From: Sympetrum striolatum
Taxonomy: Eukaryota > Arthropoda > Insecta > Odonata > Libellulidae
Direction: 5' to 3'
Assembly (NCBI GenBank): GCA_947579665.1
Contig: OX388341.1
Span: forward strand, 1,178,001-1,242,000
DNA: 64,000 bases
A program made the position numbers and the translations under genes. Below are positions 27,501 through 37,991 of the stretch, in pieces (position 1 is the stretch's first letter; the number at the start of each line of letters is the position of its first letter). Below the pieces are notes generated by a model that made no database searches, was not told the origin of the DNA, and saw nothing but the letters and a program-made list of their open reading frames with translations.

Positions 27501-27508
27501 AAAAAAAA
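21581..27508. other. Unassigned AT-rich non-coding DNA
   Basis: I see no gene or clear repeat in these 5.9 kb. Frames at 22338-22700 (plus, 120 codons), 25366-25683 and 25718-26053 (minus) have no recognised domain. A GGAATGGAATGTAA-like short repeat near 27360-27395 is too small to classify. Confidence 0.45.
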
Positions 27509-27644
27509 AATCACTGAGTGAAATTCCACTTCAGAACATTTATCAAAACGACCGGTTTCGAACAAAGTTAGATGACACACTGATGATGAACTAACTTTGT
27601 TCGCTTAAATAACTATTCTGAAGTGGAATTTTACTCAGTGATTT
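27509..27644. repeat. Fold-back (imperfect palindrome) related to Penelope-element ends
   Basis: Two arms of about 55-60 nt (27511-27572 and 27590-27641) share CACTGAGTGAAATTCCACTTCAGAA and its complement around a loop of about 18 nt. The left arm, read on the minus strand, contains GAAACCGGTC (27559-27550); the plus strand has CTGATGA at 27580-27586. These are the two conserved halves of a hammerhead-like core. The right arm lost the corresponding ACCGGTC segment. A further diverged copy of the left arm lies at 37992-38060. I infer a remnant of Penelope-type terminal repeats. Confidence 0.6.
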
Positions 27645-28298
27645 TATTTTACTCGACGTCAATGATTTTCTTAAATGTTGGAAAATCTTTATTAAAGCGA
27701 AATCCACTGTAAATTACACAAGAAGCTACTGAACTGTATGTCATCTTATCTCTGAATTCAAACAGTTATTATTTAATTAGTAATACGTTATGGTGTTACG
27801 TTAATTTCCAAGATGGTAATTTAGACACACAGAGAAGAATATCATTGCATAAGTTACGTTATTTTTCAATTACACAAGTCTCGGTAGAGTAAGATAGAGA
27901 AAGGTAATTGCGATCTCCAGTGTATCAGTTCTCTTTTCATTGTCAGTGTATAAGTTTATTTGGGGTGTGCATTTTGGGGCTGATACTAAGCAAAAAGCTC
28001 TGGAATGCTCAGAGAAAATTCCAATGCCCTTAAAAATATATAATATAATTAAACATATGATAATTAAATCAAACGATGAATGTTACTTAATTTATATGCA
28101 TAAATGATAGCGTTGTGATAATGAAGTTATGTATTATAATAAAAATTATAATAATGATGCTTAGTGATAATGTAAGAGTGATGGATATATATAATAATGT
28201 AACCGTACAAAAATCGACTAACATCTGATATTCTTAACTTTTTTCTTTAATATGTGATGTCCGTAGTATAAACAAGTAACTAAGTATGAATATGTATT

Positions 28299-28368
28299 TA
28301 CAAGAAGAGAAGATAAAAACATAACTGGGACTAGTCTCCAGTCATGTTTTTATTTCTCACTTCTTGTA
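28299..28368. repeat. Long near-perfect hairpin (70 nt)
   Basis: The sequence TACAAGAAG...ATAAAAACAT folds on its complement ATGTTTTTAT...CTTCTTGTA with one internal mismatch patch. The central GACTAGTC is itself palindromic, so there is almost no loop. A second small palindrome (TGTACA.CCATGG.TGTACA) follows at once (about 28365-28386). It could be a short fold-back element; a small-RNA precursor is possible, but the near-loopless centre is unusual for one. Confidence 0.55.
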
Positions 28369-30805
28369 CAGCCATGGGTTGTACACGTCTTCTTGTGCAA
28401 AGTGGGATTCAACAGTAACAATATAACGTTCAGCATAACTAAGTACTTTAATATATTTTACTGGAGAATAGAAAATCAGAAACTACGTATTTTAATATTC
28501 TAGAAATCCTTGCAGAGAAACTTCCGAGAATATACGGCAGGAGTAAATGCAAATCCCGACTATCTCAGGGAGACAGATGACATAGAAGTGGAAAATGAAT
28601 CCGGATAATATTTATGGGATAAAGCGCTCATCGCTCCAACTGTCTCTTCCTGCCCTCCTCCGAAGAAAGACACCTCCAAAGGCGATACATATTGCGCATT
28701 GCAATCCTCTTTCCAACAAACGCGGTCAGAGGAGTTTGACCGGAAACATTGTTCCGGGAGCAATATTTTGGAGGCAGTGAATCTGCAAATCAGTCGATAG
28801 AGAGAGGCAAATGAGGCGGATAAGTTAGTACGGAAGGAGATTGAGAAGAAATTTGAATTGCAGCTTCTGTGTCCACTGAGCAGAGGACAAGGAAACAGAC
28901 GACTCGAGAGGATATCCTGAGAAAGATCGAAAATATCGGTTAAATGAAATTTCAATGTGAAAGAGGTTTAAGGTTTCCACACAATTTTATGGAACCGACG
29001 ACCGCTTTTAGCGCAATCTGCAGTTAGAAAATGGAGATGAATGAAATAACTTTATCGTTTCATTTATTTAAAAACATATCTGAGTTGAGTCTTTCTTTAC
29101 TTTTATTCGTCTTTAATTACTTCCAGTCTCCATTATTTTCAAACACAATCGTCTAGGTGACACTAACGTGTAAACATAGAATCTATAACTGGGCGAAAAC
29201 GTTACTCTTCCTTCTGAATTCAAACCAAAGCAAACCTTACTTAAGAAACTTTCAACATGAGATTTTTAGCAACCGTTTAATGCGATGTCTCGGATATCTT
29301 TCAGACTGATATATATGGTATTAAATATAATGTTAATACTTAGAATTTAAAACAATAAAATTGCATCGTAATTAAATAGGAAATGTATAACATTTCTTTT
29401 GTAAATAAAGTAGAAAACAAACGGTGATTAAAGAGATAAATTGGCAGAAGAGCAACAAGAATGAACGAATAAAGGCGGTGAAAGATAGATTTTGAGATAT
29501 GATAGAGAAGTGGGCAAAATATACGTCTTGTGAATACGGAACGAAACTCGGAGAGAATTTAAAGAGAGGGACATTCATATCTACATTTAGGGAAGTATTA
29601 TATTCAATAGAGCACGATTCGAAATAAAATACTTAGAATATGTTAATTGTAATCAAATCCGCGGGGCACAAAATGTTTTTTAAGATGAAAATGTTGAGTA
29701 TTTTTTCTTCAGTGTCGTTCTTGACTCCTTCTTCCTCCATAGAAGACGAGGGAAACCTTTTCATTCATCAACTACATTCCACTGCTGAAAAGATAGTGGT
29801 GGGAAATCCGACTTTCCGGAATTGTAAAAAAATAAAAAAAAACTTGATTTTCCTCGATGATTAGTATCCCTAACGCGGTTTCTTCGGCACGTTTCGAATA
29901 AAAATGAGGGGATTTTGAAAAATCAGAAACCTTTAACTAAGGTAAACTTGGAATTCAATTCAAAGGGTTATTCTGATGAAAACACGAAGCAAATATGTTT
30001 CTTCCGGGAGGAATAATTAAGAATATTTTTCGTCGAATGTTTCTTATGAACTAGAACGCACTAATTTCCAGCTTAAGTCCGAACGTTTTACGCTTTTCGA
30101 ATTTATGACATTATTTATTCGTCAGTCTACGTTAGGTTTAGGCCAGAAATCGAAAGATACGGAAGATTATTTGTTCCATGAGATATCTTCTCGTAAAATG
30201 TCGTATAAAACGCAAAATTGTTAAGTTGAAAATGCTCGAACGTTCTAGAAAGAATCGCTGGATATATTTTCTCAACAATGAACGTGAGAAAGGCATGTTT
30301 TTGGCTATTTTTCTCTATATGACGATTCCAAAATTCCCATCGATATCGCAGTAGAATCCATTGCGAAATATCATCAAGTCCAAAATGTATCCTTATCTAT
30401 GACAGAACAATGCTTTGCTGGAATTCAAAAATCTTACCCAAGACTTGTAGAAGTGCCCAGAATAACACAAAATTATCCGGTAACACTAGGAATATTTCAA
30501 AATGATTGGGTGCAACATCAAGGTTCATTTTCTGCATAACCATCTCGCTGCATTCCTGAAAAATCTTGGTGCAGTCAGTGATGAGTAGGATAAACGATAC
30601 CATCAAGATTTCACGATTATGGAGGTACAGTATCAGGCTATACGAGATGTACATCTCATCTCAATGTACTTTTATATACGAGTAAATTCGCTGGCCGACT
30701 GTTGTAGGAGGACAAGGCGAGATTTTGTACACTCCGGGAAAAGCAATAAGCAAAAGTTTTTGCCTTTATTTGTATATTTGGCTTTTGGTATAAAAACAAA
30801 ACTAC
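28369..30805. other. Unassigned AT-rich non-coding DNA
   Basis: No gene is assigned. The minus-strand frame 28955-28560 (131 codons) and the hydrophobic minus-strand frame 30654-30397 (85 codons, two hydrophobic stretches) have no motif that I can match to a family. The sequence ATATACGAGTAAA near 30674 matches the outer end of six-B-box elements but lacks the hairpin. Confidence 0.4.
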
Positions 30806-30820
30806 ATGTATGAACACAAT
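30806..30820 (+). repeat. Target-site duplication, left copy (15 bp)
   Basis: ATGTATGAACACAAT is repeated exactly at 33648-33662. The two copies bound the Penelope-like element. Confidence 0.8.
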
Positions 30821-30875
30821 GAGAAATTAGTAAAGCACTTCGTTATTTCCACAATATTATTTATTTAAAAAAAAC

Positions 30876-30903
30876 GACCGGTTTCGGCTAACGCCATCCT
30901 CAG
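30876..30903 (-). ncRNA. Hammerhead-ribozyme-like core, left end of the Penelope element
   Basis: On the minus strand the order is CTGAGGA, T, a small GGC-GTTA-GCC stem-loop, GAAA, CCGGTC. This matches the hammerhead core CUGANGA - helix II - GAAA - short helix III - UC cleavage position, and Penelope elements are known to carry such ribozymes. Helix I can form only about two pairs, and a T lies between GA and helix II, so activity is doubtful. Confidence 0.45.
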
Positions 30904-30928
30904 GTGAGAGTGCAGAAAATCACTCATA

Positions 30929-32070
30929 TCTATTATATATAGATGCTTCTCCGGATTCATTCATGTATATACCTATATAGATAGATAGATAGGATACTAA
31001 TTCACAGCCTAAACCACAAGCGTGATTGACTTGAAATTTTTACGACGTTTTGGCCATAACGTGTAACCGCCAGAAAAAATGTGATTTTGAACCTCGGTGC
31101 CATGGGTTCGATTCCAGAAGGACCCAAAGTCGCGATTTTCCCCATAAGAATACATGGCGGGGATTTTCCAAAATTTTTTTGAGGCCCTTTCCGGAAAAGG
31201 AGAGAATTGAAATTCGAGGGACCGCTAGAAGCCGTGCATATCCAACGAAAATCAAAAAGACATCTTCGAATTTTGTCCATGGTTCGATGCTAGGTCGGTG
31301 CAAAAATCGGCCGTTTAAAATGCTTTGTGGCGATTTTTAATATTTTTTTTGGATCCTTTCCCGATAACATGGATACTTGAAACTCGGCACGTCGATAGAT
31401 ATCATGAATATATATCATAATCAAATTTTAGATGTTCGCTGATGGTCCTTGGTTCGATCCCAGAGGGCCATTTGCACTTCTCAATGCATTTCTTACGGAG
31501 ATAACGGAAACAAAATTAAGGTACTTCCCGGCATGCTATCTACATCAAACTTTGCATGATAGAAAAGCCAGTCCTTACAAATCAAACTTTGCATTCACAG
31601 CTTACAGTATTTCCTGGCTTCGACACCAGGTGTCTCTGCATTCAGAAATTGATCCGATTTTCAGGAATTATTTTCAAACCTTTCCCAACAATATAGAAAC
31701 TTGAAATTTAGCATATAGATAGAGATCATAAATAAATTTTAGAAACATATTTTAGATTTCCAAGATCGTCCTTGGTTCGAATCCAGAGAGCCATTTACAT
31801 TCGTGAAAATTAAAACGTCTTTTGAGGCAGTTGTAGCCAAATATTTCTGCTTAAATTTTTACACATAGTTAGAATCGGTGATCTTCTATTGTGCTGCATA
31901 GTAAGTTCACCAGAGAGACCCGGGTTCATTGCCAGACGATGAAATTTCAGCGAATTTGAAGAAATATTTCAATCCTTTTTTTTTTCTATTAAGGACCGAC
32001 CCGATATGATGCCGATATAAAATTAGTGTTGTCGATCTGCTTGCAGTATGCAAGCTACATTTTACTCGTA
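30929..32070 (+). mobile_element. Six-B-box element, copy E5 (type I-B), inserted in the Penelope element
   Basis: This is a complete forward copy: junction repeat (30929-30964), GATA microsatellite, then B-box motifs at 31105, 31281, 31451, 31616, 31774 and 31922 (intervals 176, 170, 165, 158, 148), and the hairpin end with ACTCGTA at 32070. It interrupts the AT run that, in the uninterrupted right arm of the Penelope element (33486-33506), joins CTGCTATGATAT to TGTGATTTTCTG. The inserted unit therefore runs from the junction repeat to ACTCGTA, which defines the mobile element's limits within the ambiguity of the AT repeat. Confidence 0.85.
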
Positions 32071-32086
32071 TATATATATATATATA

Positions 32087-32578
32087 TCATAGCAGATTTG
32101 AGGGGAGAGTAAGGAGAGGGGAAGGGTTGGGAAAGATGTACTCATTGGTGAGATTGTCAGCGGAGGTTAATTCTATGATTTCCAAAGCGTCCAGCTTCTT
32201 TCCTTTGGGATGACGATGTAGAAGTTTCGCGGAAAAGGAACTATTGTGGCCGCTCTCCAGGAGGTGGGCAGCGAAGGCTGAAGAGTTTGGATTTTGGAGG
32301 CGGTCGCTCCGCAGGTGCTCCCTTATCTTCATGGGACGACCAGTGAGGTAAATCGCCGGACAATCATCGCACCTCAATTCGTACACCCCTGACTGAGAAG
32401 AGGGGTCCCTTTGGTCCTTAGTTTGCGATAAGGAGTGCCTTAAACTTGAAGGATTGTAAAATCCTGCTTTAAATTTCTTGGGAAGAAGGTTGGCTAATTT
32501 GTAGGATATATTTCCTAGAAATGGAAGTTTCAGTTTGGGGTCATCGGATACGGAAAGGGAAGATGGAGGAAATTGCAA
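32087..32578 (-). pseudogene. Penelope-like element GIY-YIG endonuclease domain (frameshifted from RT)
   Basis: This is the C-terminal part of a Penelope polyprotein, 163 residues from its first ATG, although the true N-terminus is the RT frame. The GIY motif appears as SGVYELRCDDC (residues 63-73) with the paired cysteines typical of Penelope elements. The YIG motif is altered to AIYLTGR (75-81), shorter than the usual YIGQTGR form, and the arginine helix follows (KIREHLRS). AFAAHLLESGH (101-111) is the next conserved block. A one-base frame change near 32578-32600, in an A-rich stretch, separates it from the RT. Altered catalytic residues and the frameshift argue for a dead copy. Confidence 0.75.
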
Positions 32579-33218
32579 TTTTCTTAGTTTTCTTTTTCAA
32601 TAACTTCTCCACAAATTCACAGGAGTAGCCATTGTTCTGGGCTATAGTTTTTATGGTATTCGACTCTTTTGTAAAGGATTGGGGGGAGAGAGGGACATTC
32701 ACTAAACGGTGGATTAAAGCATGGAAAGATGCGTGTTTGTGGGAATGGTGATGAAAAGAATATGAAGGGATCACATGGTCGGTGTAGGTGCACTTCCTAA
32801 AGATTTCCAACGAAACTTTGTCATTGTTAAGGTGGATCGAAAGATCTAAGAAATTTGGGACACCATCAGTTTCCAATTCATGCGTGAACTGAATCCTCGG
32901 GTTTAGAGAGTTTAGTAGGTTTAAGAAAGAAGACATTTGGCGGACAGTTCCATCCCAAACACAAAAGACATCATCCACGCAACGCTTCCAGAACAATATG
33001 TTTCTCACTAACCTATTCCCAGATGAAAACGGTTTTTCTTCTAAATGGTCCATGAATATCTCCGCCAGGATGGGAGAAAGTGGCGATCCGATGGCTAATC
33101 CTTCCTTTTGCTCAAAGAACCGATTATTAAATTGGAAATAGTTCTGGGATACACACAAATTGACTAAACTCATGAGTTGCTCCAATGTCTCATCAGTAGC
33201 ACCACTTCGTCTGACCAT
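32541..33218 (-). pseudogene. Penelope-like element reverse transcriptase, N-terminally truncated
   Basis: The frame has 225 codons from an internal ATG. EGLAIGSPLSPILAEIF (residues 39-55) is the conserved GSPLSP block. KRCVDDVF (78-85) is the catalytic block with CVDD instead of YVDD or YADD, and GVPNFLDLSI (119-128) follows. Together these are diagnostic of Penelope-like RT. An in-frame TGA lies nine codons or fewer upstream of the ATG, within recognisable coding sequence (ETLK-stop-LNSMVRR), and the earlier RT motifs are lost at the junction with the inverted copy near 33270. The frame ends by a shift into the GIY-YIG frame. Confidence 0.8.
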
Positions 33219-33269
33219 GGAGTTGAGTCATTTTAGGGTTTCACACACCGGGATGGAGGAATCCTCCTC

Positions 33270-33486
33270 GGAGCGACCGCCTCCAAAATCCAAACTCTTC
33301 GCATTCCACCTCCTGGAGAGCGGCCACAATAGTTCCTTTTCCGCGAAAATCCTACATCATCATCCCAAAGGAAAGAAGCTGGACGCCTTGGAAATCATCG
33401 AAATAACCTCCGCTGACAATCTCACCAATGAGTGCATCTTTCACAACCCTTCCCCTCTCCTTACTCTCCCCTCAAATCTGCTATGA
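33270..33486 (+). pseudogene. Second, inverted partial copy of the Penelope GIY-YIG C-terminus
   Basis: The plus-strand frame reads FHLLESGHNSSFSAK to the terminal LTLPSNLL and is nearly the same as residues 92-163 of the minus-strand copy. Homology starts at GGAGCGACCGCC and runs through the shared stop and AT run. Upstream codons of the same open frame (33160-33269) are antisense RT, so the apparent longer ORF is an artefact of the inversion. Confidence 0.8.
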
Positions 33487-33525
33487 TATATATATATATA
33501 TATGTGTGATTTTCTGTACTCTCAC

Positions 33526-33553
33526 CTGAGGATGGCGTTAGCCGTAACCGGTC
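33526..33553 (+). ncRNA. Hammerhead-ribozyme-like core, right end of the Penelope element (mutated)
   Basis: This is the inverted counterpart of 30876-30903: CTGAGGA, T, GGC-GTTA-GCC, then GTAA where the left copy has GAAA, then CCGGTC. The change hits an invariant core adenine, so this copy is predicted to be inactive. Confidence 0.4.
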
Positions 33554-33647
33554 GTTTTTTTTTAAATAAATAATATTGTGGAAATTGCGAACTGCTTTAC
33601 TAATTTCTTATTATGGCTTTCCACGAAGTCCGGCCTAATACCATAGA

Positions 33648-33662
33648 ATGTATGAACACAAT
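33648..33662 (+). repeat. Target-site duplication, right copy (15 bp)
   Basis: This is an exact copy of ATGTATGAACACAAT at 30806-30820. Confidence 0.8.
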
Positions 33663-34214
33663 TTGACTAACAGTAAATGCATTGAATAATAATAATCATC
33701 ATCTTAAATTAGAAGAATTGAGGATAGAAAACCTAAGAGCATAAACATATATCCTTTTTATGAATAAAATAATTCACTTTGAACAGTACATTTGGAGTTA
33801 TTCCTTTGTTTTCCTTAGTATTTACATTTTGTATGACTGTTGGGCCAAAGAGAGGGTATCTTGAAAAAGTAAAAAGGGATGGCTTAAAACGTTGACGTAA
33901 AAGAGGTAAACTGGAGTGGTTTTTACATTTAGAGGCCAAAGAAGTCAAGAGTCAGATCTAAGTCAACAAAATGTGTGTTCCCCAGTGAAATTCAAGTGTT
34001 CTCACTTCGAAGTGGCCAAAAAGGAGCATAGATTCATAATTTTGAGAGAGATCAAATATACAGACTTCGGAGTTCCTCAGAAATAATTATTGTTTAAGTA
34101 AGTTGAGTAAGAAGGCAAAATAAGTGCAAAGATACTTCACACATTTATTTCTCACGTTTTCTCGTAGCAACAAATTTAATTTCTTATGTAGCACAATATT
34201 TCTCTCACGAAAGA
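33663..34214. other. Unassigned AT-rich non-coding DNA
   Basis: No recognisable gene or repeat is present; only short frames occur. Confidence 0.5.
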
Positions 34215-34290
34215 AGATAATAATAATAATAATAATAAATCGTCTTTATTTGGGCGAGATTGAGACTTAAAAGTCTCTTCACCCATGATA
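34215..34290 (-). mobile_element. Possible LINE 3' tail with (TTA)n repeat
   Basis: On the minus strand a GGGTGAAGAGACTT segment is followed by a small inverted AGTCTCAATCT, AATAAAGACG and (TTA)n. A short 3' UTR ending in a trinucleotide repeat is typical of some LINE tails, but no coding sequence is attached. Confidence 0.3.
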
Positions 34291-35099
34291 GGAAATCGTA
34301 AAATCTACTTTCTTCATTCATATCTAAAACCACGTGGTCTAATTTGTGTAATTACCATTAGTGCTCGATAAACTGAAAATAGGTTCACGACGTCACTATT
34401 TTTTACATATGGAACATCAGTAAACGAGATGTATTTGAGTCAGGCCTCAGCAAAACAGCAATATGCAGCAGTATTACAGATTTGCAATGGTTCCCATTTA
34501 TACAACTCAGTAAAATACGAATACGTAAGCAAAATGCTTTCAATTTTCTCGAAAAAGGGAATTATATCGAAATAACCGAAGTGTATAAAAGCGCGATGGA
34601 AACAGAACGAAAATGGCGTACGAACTCACACCGAAAATAAAGTGAAACTCGTGAATGTGTAAGTAATAAAGAGCGTGAAGGCCGTGAATATTCATGATGC
34701 TCTGCGCCGCTGGCGAAAAATTAATATGATTCGAAGCTGAAAATCAAATTACGCACATGTAGCAGCAAGCGCACTAAAATAAGGATGTTTCGTGTGTCTC
34801 CAAATGAAACTGACATTTTCTCAACCACCTCAACTCCCACAGATTCCGAAATTAAGTCTAGCTTGGAAGCGATTCGCGCTGAGGTAATTTCATTTTCGGT
34901 TGAAGACATCAGTGGATTAAAGACTTCGTTATAAATTGTGCGGCTCTAATGCTAATGTATTTCGCTCCGTGTAAACGATTACGTCGCCCATAACTTTGTA
35001 AAACATCTAACATACATACATGACGAAATTTTGACGTTGTTTTCATATACCTTTACAACGGCTTTATATTTTATTACATCTTTAAGGTAAAAAATCTGA
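34291..35099. other. Unassigned AT-rich non-coding DNA
   Basis: I see nothing recognisable here beyond short open frames. Confidence 0.5.
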
Positions 35100-35303
35100 T
35101 GTAGCCAGCACATGACTTTCTCCATACATAAGATGTAAATATTTATCTACGACATTATTTTCGTACTTTATATTCCATCTAAACTTTGAAGATGAGTGAT
35201 TAATTTATATCATATTATCTTTTACGTCACTAACATTATCAATAATGTTTTTCGGGACATGTTCGATGAAAAACGATGAAATGGCCTTTCGCCCGAGCGC
35301 CCA

Positions 35304-35936
35304 GAGCGCCCACAACGTACATAATCAGCAACTTCCGGTTTATCAGTATTTCACAAATTACTCCTACACAATCAGTGATACAAAAATATGTTTCATACAA
35401 AAGTTATAGTAAAATACACTTTCTAAAACTTTATAATTTATAAATTGTACCTAAATATATTATTTATGGAGATATTTTGAAAACCGGAAATGAGCTTTGA
35501 AGAATGAAAATCGACTTCCGGTAAACCGATTTACTCCAAAAACTAATCAACTCTTACGACTCCAACCATAATATTATATATGAAATTTGGTGTTGATCCG
35601 ATTAATAGTTTTTTAGTTAGAGCGCCCACAAAGTACATAATCAGCTACTTCCGTTTTATCAGTATTTCACGAATAACTCCTAATCAACTGGTGATACAAA
35701 CATATGTTAAATACAAAAGTTATAGTAAAACAGATTATCTAAAACTTTTATAAGGTATTTAATATACCTATATATCATATTTATGGAGATATTTTGAAAA
35801 CCGGAATTGAGCTTTGATGAATGAAGCTCGACTTCCGGTTAACCGATTTACTCCAAAAACTAATCAACTCTGACAGCACACACCACAGTACTATATATGA
35901 AGTTTGGTATTGATACGACTAATAGTTTTCACGTTA
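35304..35936 (+). repeat. Tandem repeat, two units of 316 and 317 bp
   Basis: Units start at GAGCGCCCAC (35304 and 35620), and a third start at 35937 runs straight into the (CA)n. Both units contain ACTTCCG, TATGGAGATATTTTGAAAACC and CGATTTACTCCAAAAACTAA at matching positions. Confidence 0.85.
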
Positions 35937-35949
35937 GAGCGCCCACTAT

Positions 35950-35955
35950 CACACA

Positions 35956-36006
<51 letters not shown>

Positions 36007-36009
36007 ACA
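35950..36009. repeat. (CA)n microsatellite
   Basis: This is an almost pure CA run with two CATA interruptions, directly downstream of the tandem units. Confidence 0.95.
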
Positions 36010-36104
36010 GACATCATTCCGAAAATGGTCAAAACGTGTTCTAGGGACCCCAAAACATGTATTTCCGTTGAAATCTCGAAGTCGATTTTTTTCATGAAAA
36101 CAAT

Positions 36105-36135
36105 ACTTTCTCTATACTTCGTATATGGAGAAAGT
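36105..36135 (+). repeat. Terminal stem-loop of the HINE-like element
   Basis: ACTTTCTCTATAC, loop TTCG, then TATATGGAGAAAGT form a stem of about 11-12 pairs with a small bulge. AAAAA follows. Confidence 0.75.
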
Positions 36136-36140
36136 AAAAA

Positions 36141-37991
36141 TATATACGAGCAAATTAGTATATATTTTTACATGATTTTTAGAACCAGCTTCAGATTGGG
36201 AAGCAACTGCTTTAGCAACCAGCGAGGAGTATCTCGCGAAAATTGGAAATTTACATTAAATTTTTAATCAAAAATTGAGCTGAAACGATATTGTATGTGC
36301 CAGGGTCTCATTTTAATTAAAATTCACGGAAGAGGCCGAGTGATTGTTGATGATGTTGCAGTTGAATTCCGACGTAAATTTTTATTGATGGAGATAAAAA
36401 TTAATAATAATAACGATAGTCATAAATAATAATGCTGCCAATGAAATGAATTAATACATGGCAAGTTATACTGTTGCCGGTAATGACGCGTTAAGTAGCA
36501 GTGACTATCGGTATGATCGAATGCAGTCGATGATTTGATTTGAAATAGAAAAAGATTCACCAATTAAGACAGCGAGATCTTTCACACAACTCTCAAAGAG
36601 CCGAGTGAGACGCATAAACCGTGGAGGCGAGTTCGATTCCCGATGGGGGATGATCATCTGTTACGGAATTACGTTTCTAAAAATATTTTGAAATATGCGG
36701 TATTTGAGAATTACTGTGACCAAGAATACAGAAATTTGAGTCAAAAGAGTAATTAAACATTTGAGAGAGTACTTTCTATTTGAATCACTTTATGTATCAC
36801 TGAATATTACATCAGCCCATATTGAAAGCAAACAAAGACAGAATCCAATGTATTCGAGAGGGCTTCTTTTAGATTGATTAATCAATGTTATCGTCTTAGA
36901 TTTACGTAAATAAACAGTAAATCAGTAGTTACCATAACTACATCCGTCTTATTTTCTATTTATCTCCAGCGCAACATGATTTACAAACATCATTACGAAT
37001 AGTTCACTTATTTAAATTCAATATCGTGGTAATTAACTTGCTCATTGTCTAAATCTGACTCTACAACTTTCCTTAGATTCCATAACATGTTACAAAAGCT
37101 ACCGGAAGGAGATAAATTAATATCGATATGAAAGATATGAATTCAAAAATCGTATCGATGGTTGACCTTCGATCGAATCCTTCAACTTCATGTTTATTTA
37201 TTACAGAAGAGACATGCATTCTTCTATTACATGGCAATGGGTCATTTCATTTGCTACGAATTCTACTTTCGCCAGGAAACTTTTACAAATGTATTTTATT
37301 TATCGGATCCTATCGACGAATCTAGAATTCGTATCTCTTTTTACACGCAAAGGTCCTTGAATAATATTTTATAGGCATATATAACATTTTTATGTATACA
37401 TATACCCTTTGCAGGAAGATAAATTTTTACTGAAGAGATTTTTCCCTTATATGTTGTCATGAAAGATTTAGTGGAGGCAAAATTTAAATACAGAATAAAG
37501 CCTTTGACATGTTAAATACAAAGTAATAATAGTAACACGAATACTTGAAAAAGATTTACCTAAGGTTAATTATGATTCAATCAATGATTTACCAAATAAG
37601 TTTTACGATTGAATCATTCCCTGGATTTTCTCTTTCGCTCACTTTTCTGAATACCTTAAAAGAGCGTTTTTTTTTTCTTTTTAACCACAACACATTACGC
37701 GAGGAATTAACACATCGGAGTCCTTTCGTTCGTAATTCGTAAATTCGCATCGAACCTTAAAATTTAGTTCAATTATCACACAACCGTTCATATAATCCGC
37801 TAGAATCTATCTAATTTAAATTCATTTTTATCTTAAATCGTAAATGCTGGTGTAATAGAATATACCATTAATAGATTTATAAAAATACTGCTCTTAAAGT
37901 CTCAAGGTGTTTGCTTGATGCAATTTTATTGTTGTAGAAGTTTACAGATTTGAAGACAAGATCGGAAGTGAAGCAGAAAAGGATCTATAGT
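36141..37991. other. Unassigned AT-rich DNA with a possible decayed SINE
   Basis: At about 36599-36645 the sequence GAGCCGAGTGAGACG ... GAGTTCGATTCCCGATGGGG resembles the second half of a tRNA-derived SINE (B-box GTTCGATTCC near 36631), but no convincing A-box is present. The rest shows only short frames. Confidence 0.35.

Larger units (their letters stand above)
30821..33647 (-). mobile_element. Penelope-like retroelement with inverted arms, bounded by a 15-bp target duplication
   Basis: The element lies between exact copies of ATGTATGAACACAAT. Its outer ends are inverted copies of each other (30823-30926 and 33502-33612): a segment complementary to AATATTGTGGAAAT, then the hammerhead-like core. 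Inside, a minus-strand unit (RT at 33218-32541, GIY-YIG at 32578-32087) faces a second partial GIY-YIG copy on the plus strand (33270-33486). Both copies end at the same CAAATCTGCTATGATATAT. Partly inverted tandem copies are typical of Penelope elements. The RT lacks its N-terminal motifs, so this copy cannot encode a complete protein. The left arm also carries six-B-box copy E5. Confidence 0.8.
35100..36140 (+). mobile_element. Helentron-like non-autonomous element (HINE-like) with two ~316-bp tandem repeats
   Basis: The order is: a subterminal ACTTTCTCCATAC (35115-35127), AT-rich sequence, two tandem units of 316 and 317 bp (35304-35936), a (CA)n microsatellite (35950-36009), a unique tail, and a terminal stem-loop (36105-36135) ending in AAAAA. 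The left subterminal motif is repeated in the terminal hairpin. This combination (subterminal repeat, core tandem repeats, microsatellite, 3' hairpin) is the published architecture of Helentron-associated elements. No coding capacity was seen. Boundaries are approximate, and no target duplication is expected for this mechanism. Confidence 0.55.

Noticed and set aside
30397..30654. Fragment of a chemoreceptor-like membrane protein
   Set aside because: Hydrophobic stretches alone are weak evidence in AT-rich DNA; no receptor signature or neighbouring exons are seen.
33160..33486. Single 108-codon plus-strand gene
   Set aside because: Its first part is antisense RT and its second part an inverted GIY-YIG fragment; the fusion results from the Penelope rearrangement.
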